From positions 1-64,000 of the forward strand of contig JBPXJS010000045.1 in the NCBI GenBank assembly GCA_051715425.1: a stretch of DNA of 64,000 nucleotides, given 5' to 3'. Shown here piece after piece: positions 49,462 through 58,454 of this stretch. The number at the start of each line of letters is the position of its first letter. The stretch's first letter is position 1. Position numbers and translations under genes: made by a program. The stretch comes from JAJTFA01 sp051715425. Lineage in GTDB: Bacteria > Bacteroidota > Bacteroidia > UKL13-3. The notes beneath the pieces were generated by a model. That model had not been told where the DNA came from and searched no databases. It saw nothing but the letters and a program-made list of their open reading frames with translations.

Positions 49462-49995
49462 CTATTTTTTAGGAGTGGTAGGGATTTTATAGCGTGCAGT
49501 AAATTTTTTTCTGATGGCTCCTGAAGACAGGTTTCCTTTTGGGGGAATAACGATATCAACAGAAATAAGCCAAGTGCTATTGTTTATTTTTTTACCGGTT
49601 ACCGTACCTTCTTTAATGATAAAATACCCGCGATCGGCACAAAAACAGGCCTTTTGAAATACAGCATTGGCCTTGGCAAGAGATGCCCCTTTTAACACAA
49701 AACTGGTTGTTTTTGGTGGCGATAACTGGAATGTGAAGGATTCAAAATATTCATCATCACTCATTTCCGGATATTCCGGTGCCTGATAATTGTATTGCAA
49801 AACCCACATGCTTCCTTTGCTCATTTTGGGATAGATGTTTACGGAATCATTGGCTTCTCCCCGGTTGAGGGCAAGTGTGGAGTTGCGGAAAATAATGGCT
49901 TCTGTTTTAGCCGGATTGGGTTTTGACGGTTTTTCCTGTGCTATACCTGCCAGGGTAAACAGTATAAAAGAAGCACTCAACATTAATTTCATCAT
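49462..49995 (-). CDS. Small secreted protein of unknown function
   Basis: The 177-residue protein starts MMKLMLSASFILFTLAGIAQ, a signal peptide (a second ATG is one codon later). The mature part is beta-rich (MSKGSMWVLQYNYQAPEYPE, TFQLSPPKTTSFVL, STWLISVDIVIPP) with a CFC pair and a basic C-terminal end. No family was recognised. It lies 11 bp after the folC stop on the same strand, so folC, this gene, the GNAT gene and rnhA could form one transcript. Confidence 0.8.
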   Translation of the reverse strand: MMKLMLSASFILFTLAGIAQEKPSKPNPAKTEAIIFRNSTLALNRGEANDSVNIYPKMSKGSMWVLQYNYQAPEYPEMSDDEYFESFTFQLSPPKTTSFVLKGASLAKANAVFQKACFCADRGYFIIKEGTVTGKKINNSTWLISVDIVIPPKGNLSSGAIRKKFTARYKIPTTPKK

Positions 49996-50006
49996 GGTTT
50001 TTGTAT

Positions 50007-51293
50007 TTAAATAATCTCGGCAACAACAAATGTACTCCCTCCAATGAAAATCATATCATCTGATGAAGCATTTTTTTGCGCGGCTGCCAAAGCTTCCTGT
50101 ACACTTCCAAAAGTAGTGCCGTTTAGGTTTAATGCCGATGCCTGCAAAGCCAATTCACTGGCTGGCAGTGCTCTCGGAATATCGGCATTGCAAAAATAGT
50201 AAGTAGCATGTGTTGGCAACAGTTTTAATACCTTACTAATGTCTTTATCTTTAACCATACCAATTACCATATGCAATTGTCTGTAGGTTTGCTGTTCTAT
50301 TTGTTTTATCACATATTCAATACCATTCACATTATGTCCGGTATCACAAACTGTAAGCGGATGCTCACTCATTACCTGCCACCTGCCCATTAAACCGGTA
50401 AGTTGTTTCACCTGTTTAAGCGCGTTCAATATATGCTCATCACTGATCTGGTAACCTAATTGTTTAAGTTGTTTGATGGCACAAAGGGCCGTGGTTATGT
50501 TTTTTTGCTGGTAAATTCCACTCAGGTCGCAAGTGCAATTGATAAGAGGCTCCTGATCCCTGAAGTGGATATCGAATAAACTTTTGGATGGAACGCTACG
50601 GAAATTGTTGATCTCCACTTCATCATCAGAAAACACAATTGGGGCGTTTTCCTCACGTGCTTTTGTTATAAAAACATGTTCGGTTTCGGGAGTCCTCTCT
50701 CCAATAATAACAGGAATATGTGGTTTAATAATCCCCGCTTTTTCTGCTGCAATTTTCTCTAAACTATCGCCCAGCATATCCATATGGTCCCAGCCTATAT
50801 TGGTTATAACAGAAAGTTGCGGCAATATCACATTTGTGCTGTCGAGCCGCCCTCCAAGGCCGGTTTCAATAATTGCGACATCAACCTTATTGATAGCAAA
50901 ATGATGAAAACAAAGCGCCACTGTCCACTCAAAAAAGGATGGTTCTATGCCTTCAAATTGCGGCTGATAGGTGGCAACAAAATCCATCACTTCCTGCTCA
51001 CTGATCATGATTCCATTAATCCGGATCCGTTCTCTGAAATCTCTTAAATGGGGAGACGTATACAACCCGGTTTTATATCCGGCTTCCTGCAAAACAGCAG
51101 CCAGCATATGAGAGGTCGATCCCTTACCATTGGTTCCCGCTACATGAATACTCTTAAAACCATGCTGGGGGTTATCAAGTATCCGGCAAAGATCAAGGGT
51201 GTTTTTCAGGTCTTTCTTAAATGCCGCACTACCAATGCGGGTAAACATGGGTAGTTTGCTATATAAATAATCGAGGGTTTGCCTGTAATTCAT
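50007..51293 (-). CDS. folC: Folylpolyglutamate/dihydrofolate synthase FolC
   Basis: The 428-residue Mur-ligase-like enzyme has the P-loop VAGTNGKGSTSHML, ETGLGGRLDSTNV, and ITNIGWDHMDMLGDSLEKIAAEKAGIIK. It adds glutamate to dihydropteroate and folate in the cytosol. Length is normal. It is the first gene of an apparent minus-strand operon and is divergent from the histidine kinase gene across 202 bp. Confidence 0.94.
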   Translation of the reverse strand: MNYRQTLDYLYSKLPMFTRIGSAAFKKDLKNTLDLCRILDNPQHGFKSIHVAGTNGKGSTSHMLAAVLQEAGYKTGLYTSPHLRDFRERIRINGIMISEQEVMDFVATYQPQFEGIEPSFFEWTVALCFHHFAINKVDVAIIETGLGGRLDSTNVILPQLSVITNIGWDHMDMLGDSLEKIAAEKAGIIKPHIPVIIGERTPETEHVFITKAREENAPIVFSDDEVEINNFRSVPSKSLFDIHFRDQEPLINCTCDLSGIYQQKNITTALCAIKQLKQLGYQISDEHILNALKQVKQLTGLMGRWQVMSEHPLTVCDTGHNVNGIEYVIKQIEQQTYRQLHMVIGMVKDKDISKVLKLLPTHATYYFCNADIPRALPASELALQASALNLNGTTFGSVQEALAAAQKNASSDDMIFIGGSTFVVAEII

Positions 51294-51397
51294 TAAGCTG
51301 CGAAAGTATTTGCTAAAATCGGTTCTCCAAACTCAATTGTTAAATGACATATTAACATCAATCAGCAAATATGGAATTTATGCATACTCTTTAATCG

Positions 51398-51429
51398 CCT
51401 GATAAGCAGTGCAGTTGTTTGCTTTCAGG
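51398..51429. other. Hairpin in the folC / histidine kinase divergent gap
   Basis: CCTGA (51398-51402) and AAGCA (51404-51408) pair with TGCTT (51420-51424) and TCAGG (51425-51429), with one bulged T and an 11-base loop. No T run follows, so it is not a simple terminator. It may be an operator or a leader structure. Confidence 0.4.
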
Positions 51430-51495
51430 CTAAATACCCTGAAATCTGTTTGCCATAAGCTTACGTAAATTGTTGTTACCGCAAAACGCATAGCT

Positions 51496-53892
51496 ATGAG
51501 ATATTGCTTGATAACAATGCTGTTATTGTGTATGTGGCTAAGGCTGCCTGCGCAAATTATTTTAACAGAACCTCTTCATACAAAAGGATTGGATTTGTTT
51601 TCCCATGCCCTCATTGCAGATGCCGGTAGCTCTGCATTTAATATTGATGAAGTAATAGACAATAAAGTTGGTTTATCTTTTAGGGCACTAACAGGGCCGA
51701 ATGAAAACCTTGGTTTTACAAGCAACAATTACTGGGTTAAATTTACCATAGTAAACAATACAGGAGAACAGGCAGATTATTATCTGGAAACAGGCAGGCC
51801 TGTAACAGATTTTGCAGATTTATATGCAGTGAATAATGATGGGGAGATAAGTGAGCAACATAATGGCGATGCCTTGGATTTTAACAAAAGGAGTTTTAAT
51901 AACCGGAAATGTATATTTAAAATCAAGTTAAAGGATAGAGAAAGTGCAACCTATTACCTGCACCTCAAAAGTGATGGAGAGGTAATTAATTTGCCATTAA
52001 GGCTTTATGCACCTGATACGTTTATGGCAGAAATGTATCTGGAACAGATCGTTTTCGGTTTTTTCTACGGGATATTGCTTCTTGCCTGTATTACCTATTT
52101 GTTTTTTTACTTCGCCCTAAGGGAACGAAGTTTTCTTTACTACAGCTTATATGTGTTTTTTATTTTCCTGCTTCAGTTTGCGCTCGATGGATTTATTCAT
52201 CAATATGTATTAACCAGCGGAAGCGGGCTGGCATTAAAATCGGTGGTTTTGTTTGCCGCTTGCGGGTCTGTATTTCTTGGCAAATATGCCGAGAGTTTTT
52301 TGGGTGTAAGAAAATACTTTAAACTTACCACCCCGGTATTTAATCTGTTATATCTTTCTCAGTTTATCATCATTGGCTGGGTTTTGATAGCATCAGATGT
52401 GCCAGCCATTTCATACCCGCTTGCCAATCTTTCCGGGTTATTGGTTTTGTCGTTGTTGCTGCTGTCGATTGCTGGTTTATATCTGAAGAAAGTAAGGGTG
52501 GATCCGTTTTTTGCAACAGGAATTGGTTTTCTGGTATTGGGCTTTGTCATCTTTATTCTCAACAATTTTAGTTTGATACCCAATTCATTTATTACGGCCA
52601 ACAGTTCTAAGTTGGGAACCGGTATGGAAGTGATTTTCCTTTCACTCTCCATGGCTAACAGAATCCGTATTCTTAAAAAAGAGAAGGAGGAAATGCAATC
52701 GCTGGCGCTTAAAAAATCAGAGGATATGAATGAGCTGAAATCCTATTTTATGTCGAATATGAGCCATGAGCTCCGCACGCCACTTAATGCCATTATGGGT
52801 ATAACCGATATGATGCTGAAAGAAAACCTGGAAGAGAGATTGATCAGGCAGTTTGAAATGATTAAATACTCATCGGTTGGTTTGTTGAGTTGTGTGAATG
52901 ATATTTTTGATTTCGGGAAAATAGAGAAGGGGGAACTTCAGTTGGAGATGATGCGTTTTGAACCATTGGAAATACTTGGACAGATAAAAAGTAACGCCTG
53001 TAAGCAGGCCAATGATAAAGGACTTGAATTTATTTATGAAACAGATGGGGAACTACCTTCATGCCTCATGGGCGATCCTGCCAGACTGGGGCAAATTGTA
53101 AATAATGTATTAAGCAATGCCGTAAAGTTTACCCCAACAGGGTGGGTTAAATTTAGCATAGGTGCAACTACCCCGGATAATGGCATTACCAACTTGTTGC
53201 TCACTATTTCAGATTCCGGAGTGGGTATTCCAAAAGAGAAGTTAAATGATGTATTTGAGGCATTTATGCAGGAGAGCATAAGCAATAAACGAAAATTTGG
53301 GGGGCTGGGACTTGGATTAAGTATAGTGAAAAAACTGGTTGATTTGCACCTGGGCAGCATCAGGTTGCAAAGTGAACCAGGTAAAGGAACAGTTTGTAAT
53401 ATAATTATTCCATACACGGTGGCAGAGCCTGAACAGCAGGTTAGTTTGTTTGCCGATTTCCCATATAACCTAAAGGGGAACCGTATTCTTGTTGTAGAGG
53501 ATAATACGGTAAACCAGTTGTTGCTAAAAACCATACTTAGAAAATGGGAAGAAACGGATTTTGATATAGCAGCCGATGGGGAGGAAGCCTTGTTTATGAT
53601 GAACAAAAAAAAGTACGACCTTGTTTTAATGGATCTGCAGATGCCTGTAATGGACGGGTATGAAACCACATTTGCGATAAGGGGAGGCGGTGCAGGAGAA
53701 AATCACGTACATATTCCAATTATAGCGGTAACTGCCGATACCACGGAGGGTACAAGGTATAAAGTGAAGGAAATTGGCATGGATGACTATTTAACCAAAC
53801 CCATTAATCAGCAGGTACTTTATCATACCATTACAAAAGTTTTAAGTGCCATCAGATCAAAAAAATCGCATAACCTGATTTCTGCAGCTTAA
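51496..53892 (+). CDS. Hybrid sensor histidine kinase (7TMR-DISM type)
   Basis: The 798-residue protein starts with a signal sequence (about 1-20). Then come a 7TMR-DISMED2-like periplasmic domain (about 40-170, NYWVKFTIVNNTGEQADYYLE), seven membrane helices (about 180-400), HisKA with phospho-acceptor H424 in MSHELRTPL, a HATPase domain (NNVLSNAVKF, GVGIPKEKL, FGGLGLGLSI), and a C-terminal receiver (VVEDNTVNQ, MDLQMPVMDG, YLTKP). It has no own output domain, so the signal passes to another protein not seen nearby. The ligand is probably a periplasmic sugar or related compound, by family analogy only. Confidence 0.9.
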   Translation: MRYCLITMLLLCMWLRLPAQIILTEPLHTKGLDLFSHALIADAGSSAFNIDEVIDNKVGLSFRALTGPNENLGFTSNNYWVKFTIVNNTGEQADYYLETGRPVTDFADLYAVNNDGEISEQHNGDALDFNKRSFNNRKCIFKIKLKDRESATYYLHLKSDGEVINLPLRLYAPDTFMAEMYLEQIVFGFFYGILLLACITYLFFYFALRERSFLYYSLYVFFIFLLQFALDGFIHQYVLTSGSGLALKSVVLFAACGSVFLGKYAESFLGVRKYFKLTTPVFNLLYLSQFIIIGWVLIASDVPAISYPLANLSGLLVLSLLLLSIAGLYLKKVRVDPFFATGIGFLVLGFVIFILNNFSLIPNSFITANSSKLGTGMEVIFLSLSMANRIRILKKEKEEMQSLALKKSEDMNELKSYFMSNMSHELRTPLNAIMGITDMMLKENLEERLIRQFEMIKYSSVGLLSCVNDIFDFGKIEKGELQLEMMRFEPLEILGQIKSNACKQANDKGLEFIYETDGELPSCLMGDPARLGQIVNNVLSNAVKFTPTGWVKFSIGATTPDNGITNLLLTISDSGVGIPKEKLNDVFEAFMQESISNKRKFGGLGLGLSIVKKLVDLHLGSIRLQSEPGKGTVCNIIIPYTVAEPEQQVSLFADFPYNLKGNRILVVEDNTVNQLLLKTILRKWEETDFDIAADGEEALFMMNKKKYDLVLMDLQMPVMDGYETTFAIRGGGAGENHVHIPIIAVTADTTEGTRYKVKEIGMDDYLTKPINQQVLYHTITKVLSAIRSKKSHNLISAA

Positions 53893-53936
53893 AAGATTAA
53901 TGATATATTTGGTATAGCTATTAAAACTAAAAGGAT

Positions 53937-54509
53937 ATGGCTAAAACCAAACATGTGGCAAATGCACCGGCTTTAATTACCGAAGCCTTCAGTAAAATGC
54001 CTCTCCATATTCAGCCAATAGTAAATAAGTTAAGGGAACTGGTGCATCGGGCTGAACCTGGCATAATAGAAGACTGGAAATGGGGTCCCAATTTTTATTG
54101 TAACGGCATGGTATGCAATATTTGGGGCTTTAAAAATCATGCCTCCATTACTTTTTTTAATGGTTCATCCATGAGCGATAAAGAGGGATTGTTTAATTAC
54201 GGTGAAGCCAACAGCAGCAGCCGCACCATTAAGTTTAAAGCTCTGAGTGAGTTAAACAGCAAACAAGTTCTTGCCTATATAAAGGAGTCAGTTAATATTA
54301 ATAAAAAGGGGCTTCACAAAGCTGCAAAAGATATTGAAATTCCGGAGTTGCTGCTTAAAGCGCTGAAGAAACACAAATTGCTTACTGCCTTTGAGGGCAA
54401 AAGTTTTACCTTTAGAAAGGAAATAATACAGGGTATAACCGGTGCAAAACAGGATACAACCAAACAGAAAAGGCTGGATAAAACCATTGAAACCCTGAAG
54501 GCCGGATAG
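53937..54509 (+). CDS. DUF1801 / YdeI (OmpD-associated)-family protein
   Basis: The 190-residue protein combines an N-terminal DUF1801-type fold (about 15-115: IQPIVNKLRELVHRAEPGIIEDWKWG, FKNHASITFFNG) with a C-terminal YdeI-like helical part (about 130-190: ELLLKALKKHKLLTAFEGKSF, RLDKTIETLKAG). It has no signal peptide or membrane helix. The function is unknown; a stress link is reported for related proteins but is not evident here. It lies 44 bp after the histidine kinase and converges with the transglutaminase operon. Confidence 0.8.
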   Translation: MAKTKHVANAPALITEAFSKMPLHIQPIVNKLRELVHRAEPGIIEDWKWGPNFYCNGMVCNIWGFKNHASITFFNGSSMSDKEGLFNYGEANSSSRTIKFKALSELNSKQVLAYIKESVNINKKGLHKAAKDIEIPELLLKALKKHKLLTAFEGKSFTFRKEIIQGITGAKQDTTKQKRLDKTIETLKAG

Positions 54510-54526
54510 TAAAATTCAATAACCGC

Positions 54527-56515
54527 TTATTCCTTTTCCAGTAGCACCGATATCTTATTAAAATCGGCTGCTGCATTTATTACTTTTTGGTAGGTAGCAA
54601 AAACGGAGAGGGGATAGGTAATATCGTTGTAATACTCATTACACTCCACGGTTAGTTTTCCGCCTTCAATTTTATAACTGGAAGTGAAACCATAAGAGGG
54701 TTTGCCCGACTCATTATTGTAAGCCAGGTTAATATTAAACTTATCTGCCCCTTTCACTTTATAACCTGCCGGTATATTTAAAACAAGGGTACGGTGGTAG
54801 TGGTGGGTATAAGGAATATCAATGCCAAACTGCCTTGGTTTTTCCTGATACATTTCTACCTGCTGACCTATCAGTTCGCCCATTTTAATCAGGTATTTAT
54901 CTCCGGCAGATTCAATATAATGCCCGCTGCTTACTTTGGCGTTAATGGTAAAAGGTTTTTTTAGCTCGCTTATATTGGTCATATTATAGTTCTCTACCTT
55001 AATATCCGAAACCGTGGCATCTGCTGCCATTCCCTTAACAAACCCTTCAACAAGCTCTTTCTTTTTGTCATCGGTAAAGATATAATACAGGGCCCTCAGG
55101 TTTTGATCGGCATAGTTATTCATTTCACGATGGTAATCAATGGTCATTTTATCCATTTCACCGTTCAGGGTAGCTGTATATACTTCACGGTCAATATTGG
55201 ATGAACTGGCTGGTGCAGCAATTTGTTTTACATTGGCAACTGCAGAAACGGCATCTCCAATCTGTATAAACTTTATAAATAACCCCTTTTGCCCCAGATA
55301 AGTTGGGTCAATACTGCCTGCTCTTTTTAATGGTTCCTGCGGATCGATATACGTGGCGGTGGAAGGAAGGTAAAATAATAATGCTTTCAGGTATGACCAG
55401 GAGTCAAAATCTGCATCAAATTTTTTATACTCACGCGAGCAGGTAAGCACCATTTCAAAAGTTATTCCTGATTTGCGAAGGCATTGAGCCATTATTAAAT
55501 TAAAGCTGTAAGGGGTAGTGTATTTGCGTTTTATTTCTGCTGAAAGGTCACCGGTGCTTTGTGCCGTTTTCTCAATACTGATATTGGTTTTAAGGTAGTT
55601 TTCAATGGCAAAAAACTTTTCCTCGTCTGTTTTCAGTTTATCAACACCTATTTTAGACAGGAGTTTATCAAGTTCTTTTTGGTTTTTATCGTAACCGTTA
55701 TACACCTGATCAAAGTACATTCTGCCAAGCTCTGGCCATTTGGCGTATTTTTTTAATGATTCCCTGTTTTGGTAATAGGTGTATTCCACCCTCATTTTAT
55801 TGGCTGAGAGGTATGCGTATTTTTCATCCTCATTTACTGCAGCCACATTTGTTGAAGTAGCATAGCTGTAACTTAGTCCATCGTTAATACTGTCTTTAAT
55901 AGGGGCAAAGCCATTATATGATTTACATCTGAACTCAAGCTCTTTGGGGCTTATAAGCAGAAAATGGGCTTTTTTTACAGGGTAGTCAAACTGAAAATAA
56001 TCTTCGCCATTCAGGTCAAAATCCAGGCGGGTTTTTACTATTTTTTCAACCACCTGTCCCTTAGCCAGGCCTTTAAGGGCAATCATATTGTATTCTTTCC
56101 CGTCTTCTTCCACCTTAATAAAATCTTTTGCATTGGCCTCATAAGTAACCTTGCCTTTATCAATTACACGCACATCTATAGATACCAGGCTTTGCGACTG
56201 GTAAACGGGAATATATACCTTGTTGTTATCCTCTACAGCCTTATCCTCATTCAAATAAACAATGGTATGAGAAACGAAAAACTGCTCATAACCTTTTTTT
56301 AGTTCGTTATAGGAATACACGTTGTTTTTTGACATCAGCAGATAAACCATTGGGTAAGCTTTATCAGCAGTGTCGGGTTGATAATTAACCGGTGTATTAT
56401 CCCAGGTATAATTACTCACTGTGAAATCGAACACCTGCGATTGTGCAACGTTTAGCAGCATAAAACTGCCACAAAAAAGTGCAGCCAGTTTTTTTGTTAT
56501 TTGTTTATGTAACAT
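54527..56515 (-). CDS. DUF3857/transglutaminase-fold protein with destroyed catalytic triad
   Basis: The 662-residue secreted protein begins MLHKQITKKLAALFCGSFML (signal peptide; start at 56515 because the upstream frame runs into the previous gene). An N-terminal DUF3857-like beta domain is followed by a transglutaminase-fold region and a C-terminal beta part. Aligned without gaps to its upstream paralogue, the triad Cys is Pro335 and the GDCKD motif reads TTPYS. The His is also lost (about Leu/Trp), while a YIDP Asp remains. It is therefore probably a non-catalytic binding protein. It lies 4 bp after the catalytically intact paralogue and is the last gene of the unit. Confidence 0.85.
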   Translation of the reverse strand: MLHKQITKKLAALFCGSFMLLNVAQSQVFDFTVSNYTWDNTPVNYQPDTADKAYPMVYLLMSKNNVYSYNELKKGYEQFFVSHTIVYLNEDKAVEDNNKVYIPVYQSQSLVSIDVRVIDKGKVTYEANAKDFIKVEEDGKEYNMIALKGLAKGQVVEKIVKTRLDFDLNGEDYFQFDYPVKKAHFLLISPKELEFRCKSYNGFAPIKDSINDGLSYSYATSTNVAAVNEDEKYAYLSANKMRVEYTYYQNRESLKKYAKWPELGRMYFDQVYNGYDKNQKELDKLLSKIGVDKLKTDEEKFFAIENYLKTNISIEKTAQSTGDLSAEIKRKYTTPYSFNLIMAQCLRKSGITFEMVLTCSREYKKFDADFDSWSYLKALLFYLPSTATYIDPQEPLKRAGSIDPTYLGQKGLFIKFIQIGDAVSAVANVKQIAAPASSSNIDREVYTATLNGEMDKMTIDYHREMNNYADQNLRALYYIFTDDKKKELVEGFVKGMAADATVSDIKVENYNMTNISELKKPFTINAKVSSGHYIESAGDKYLIKMGELIGQQVEMYQEKPRQFGIDIPYTHHYHRTLVLNIPAGYKVKGADKFNINLAYNNESGKPSYGFTSSYKIEGGKLTVECNEYYNDITYPLSVFATYQKVINAAADFNKISVLLEKE

Positions 56516-56519
56516 GTGG

Positions 56520-58454
56520 TTAATTGTTTCTTTTAAGTACAACCAGTTCTTTGTAATTTTTGTTAATAGCGTCAATTCGTTTATTCCACGAATCGAATTC
56601 CGATGGGTCAATAATAAGTTTGTTTAATGATGTTACCTGCCTGTAGATAATCTTATTGTCTTTTTGCACATAGGTAACCTTATACTCAAATCCGTTTTCG
56701 GAAAGGTCTATTCCGGCTGGTATCTTTTTTACCTGGTATCCATCCGGAAGAATAAACTCATTGGTAAGATCATAAAGATAACCATAGCCGTTTTCCCTTG
56801 GAGCCATTCTTTTGCCTGCTGTATCTATCTTATCATCGCCATGAAGCTTGCGGAGGTGCAGATTCACATATATTTCATTATCAATAAACCGCACATAATC
56901 GGGTAGGGTAAACTGATAGTTGAGTTCAAGGGTAGAGTCGTTGCTCATAAAATTGTTGTGTGTAACATGATCTATTTTGCACTTGTTATTGCCAAGCTTT
57001 AATACGCCCTCCAGTATTTCTGTTTTTTTATCGATACCTGAATAATAAACGGAAGAAAGAATATTGCTTTTATGGTAGCCGCTAATGGAACGTTTTCCCT
57101 GCCCAACCAATTGTTCCTGTTTAAGTGTAAGGCTAATTATTTCATGATCGAGGTTAGCGGCAGGGGGCATAATATCTACCTTTTGAATAACAAACGAATC
57201 AGGGCTTATTGAAATGAGTCCCTCTTTTCCCTGAGTAAATTCAGATGGAGTGCCATAAGCGGTATGTTTTGAAGTACCATCAATAAACACCCATTTATCA
57301 TTGCTTTTTACCGCAGCAATCATATGATTGCTGGCATAACCAAGCGGTAAGTCGTAGTAAGAATATGGCAAATCACGGGTTCCAATCCATGTTAGGTAGG
57401 CCGGAATATTCATCTGATTGAGCATAAAGGTAATGAGACTTGCCAGATCTTTACAGTCGCCATACTTTTTAACAAACACATCGTTGGCCTGCCTTGGAAT
57501 TTGGCCGCCAAGGCCATCTTCAAAAGCAATATATTTGATATGTTGCTGCACCCAGTAATAGGTTTTTCTTATCCTGTCTTCAGTAGAAGTGCTGTGTGTG
57601 TTGATACTGTCTATCAGTTGGGCAAGTTGGTCTACGGGTTTGTCCTTATTTAATGTTTTTACAAACTGATAATCGTGGCGGTATAAATCGTTTGGCGTAC
57701 TAAAAAGCGTTTTGGTTTCTGAAGCAGATTTGTAGTTGGCTACATACACATAGATATGAGGCTCATAGTAGCGGAAATTTACTGCATCGCCATAATATTT
57801 ATCTTCATTTACATCATTGCACTCCCATATATAAGTGGTTTTTGAGCCAGAAACGGTTTTTGTTAATTTCACATTTGAGGAGTCGCCAAAAAACTTGTAC
57901 CCAATGGTTACATCGCTACCAACCTCTACTTTTAAAGATTGTTTTACCGCTGGTGATCCTGGGCTAAAATAAAAGGCACCAAGAAAACTCGGTTCGTAAA
58001 ACTGATAAGAAAAGTCGAGTTGGGTAATGGCGCCATAGGTTACCCCCGGGTAAAAGAACTTCTTTATTTTTACGCCATCGTAAAATGCTTCCCCGTTCAT
58101 GTTTCCTTCATCCACAAAGGTTTTTACAGGTAGCTTTTTGTACTTATTCCCATCCGGAACAAGGGTAGAGGCTTCAATATTGGTTATTTCATAAAATCCG
58201 GGTGAATAGTTAATCTTTCGCTCGTTTTGGGTAACAAGTTTATCATCCAGAACCAATGTTTGAAAATGGTAATCGCCTTTAATATTTAACTTGCCTCCAC
58301 TGTTTTTAATGATAAAGGTTTGCTGCCTCTCCAGGTTTATCTGACGCGCATTGGGGTATTGCTTTTTAATTGCTTCCAAAGCTTCCGGTGTTGGTTGAGC
58401 CAAAGAAATAATGGAAGCAAAAACCAGAGGTAAGCTAAACAGGTGTTTATTCAT
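56520..58454 (-). CDS. DUF3857/transglutaminase-like secreted protein, intact triad
   Basis: The 644-residue protein starts MNKHLFSLPLVFASIISLAQ (signal peptide). It has a DUF3857-type N-terminal domain (about 25-270), a transglutaminase-like core with Cys334 in GDCKDLASLI, His377 in ASNHMIAAV and Asp392 in FIDGTSK, and a C-terminal DUF3858-like beta domain. The likely reaction is transamidation or cleavage of amide bonds in the periplasm or at the surface; the substrate is unknown. Its ATG lies inside the last codons of the upstream MORN gene (8-bp overlap), which implies coupled translation. Confidence 0.88.
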   Translation of the reverse strand: MNKHLFSLPLVFASIISLAQPTPEALEAIKKQYPNARQINLERQQTFIIKNSGGKLNIKGDYHFQTLVLDDKLVTQNERKINYSPGFYEITNIEASTLVPDGNKYKKLPVKTFVDEGNMNGEAFYDGVKIKKFFYPGVTYGAITQLDFSYQFYEPSFLGAFYFSPGSPAVKQSLKVEVGSDVTIGYKFFGDSSNVKLTKTVSGSKTTYIWECNDVNEDKYYGDAVNFRYYEPHIYVYVANYKSASETKTLFSTPNDLYRHDYQFVKTLNKDKPVDQLAQLIDSINTHSTSTEDRIRKTYYWVQQHIKYIAFEDGLGGQIPRQANDVFVKKYGDCKDLASLITFMLNQMNIPAYLTWIGTRDLPYSYYDLPLGYASNHMIAAVKSNDKWVFIDGTSKHTAYGTPSEFTQGKEGLISISPDSFVIQKVDIMPPAANLDHEIISLTLKQEQLVGQGKRSISGYHKSNILSSVYYSGIDKKTEILEGVLKLGNNKCKIDHVTHNNFMSNDSTLELNYQFTLPDYVRFIDNEIYVNLHLRKLHGDDKIDTAGKRMAPRENGYGYLYDLTNEFILPDGYQVKKIPAGIDLSENGFEYKVTYVQKDNKIIYRQVTSLNKLIIDPSEFDSWNKRIDAINKNYKELVVLKRNN

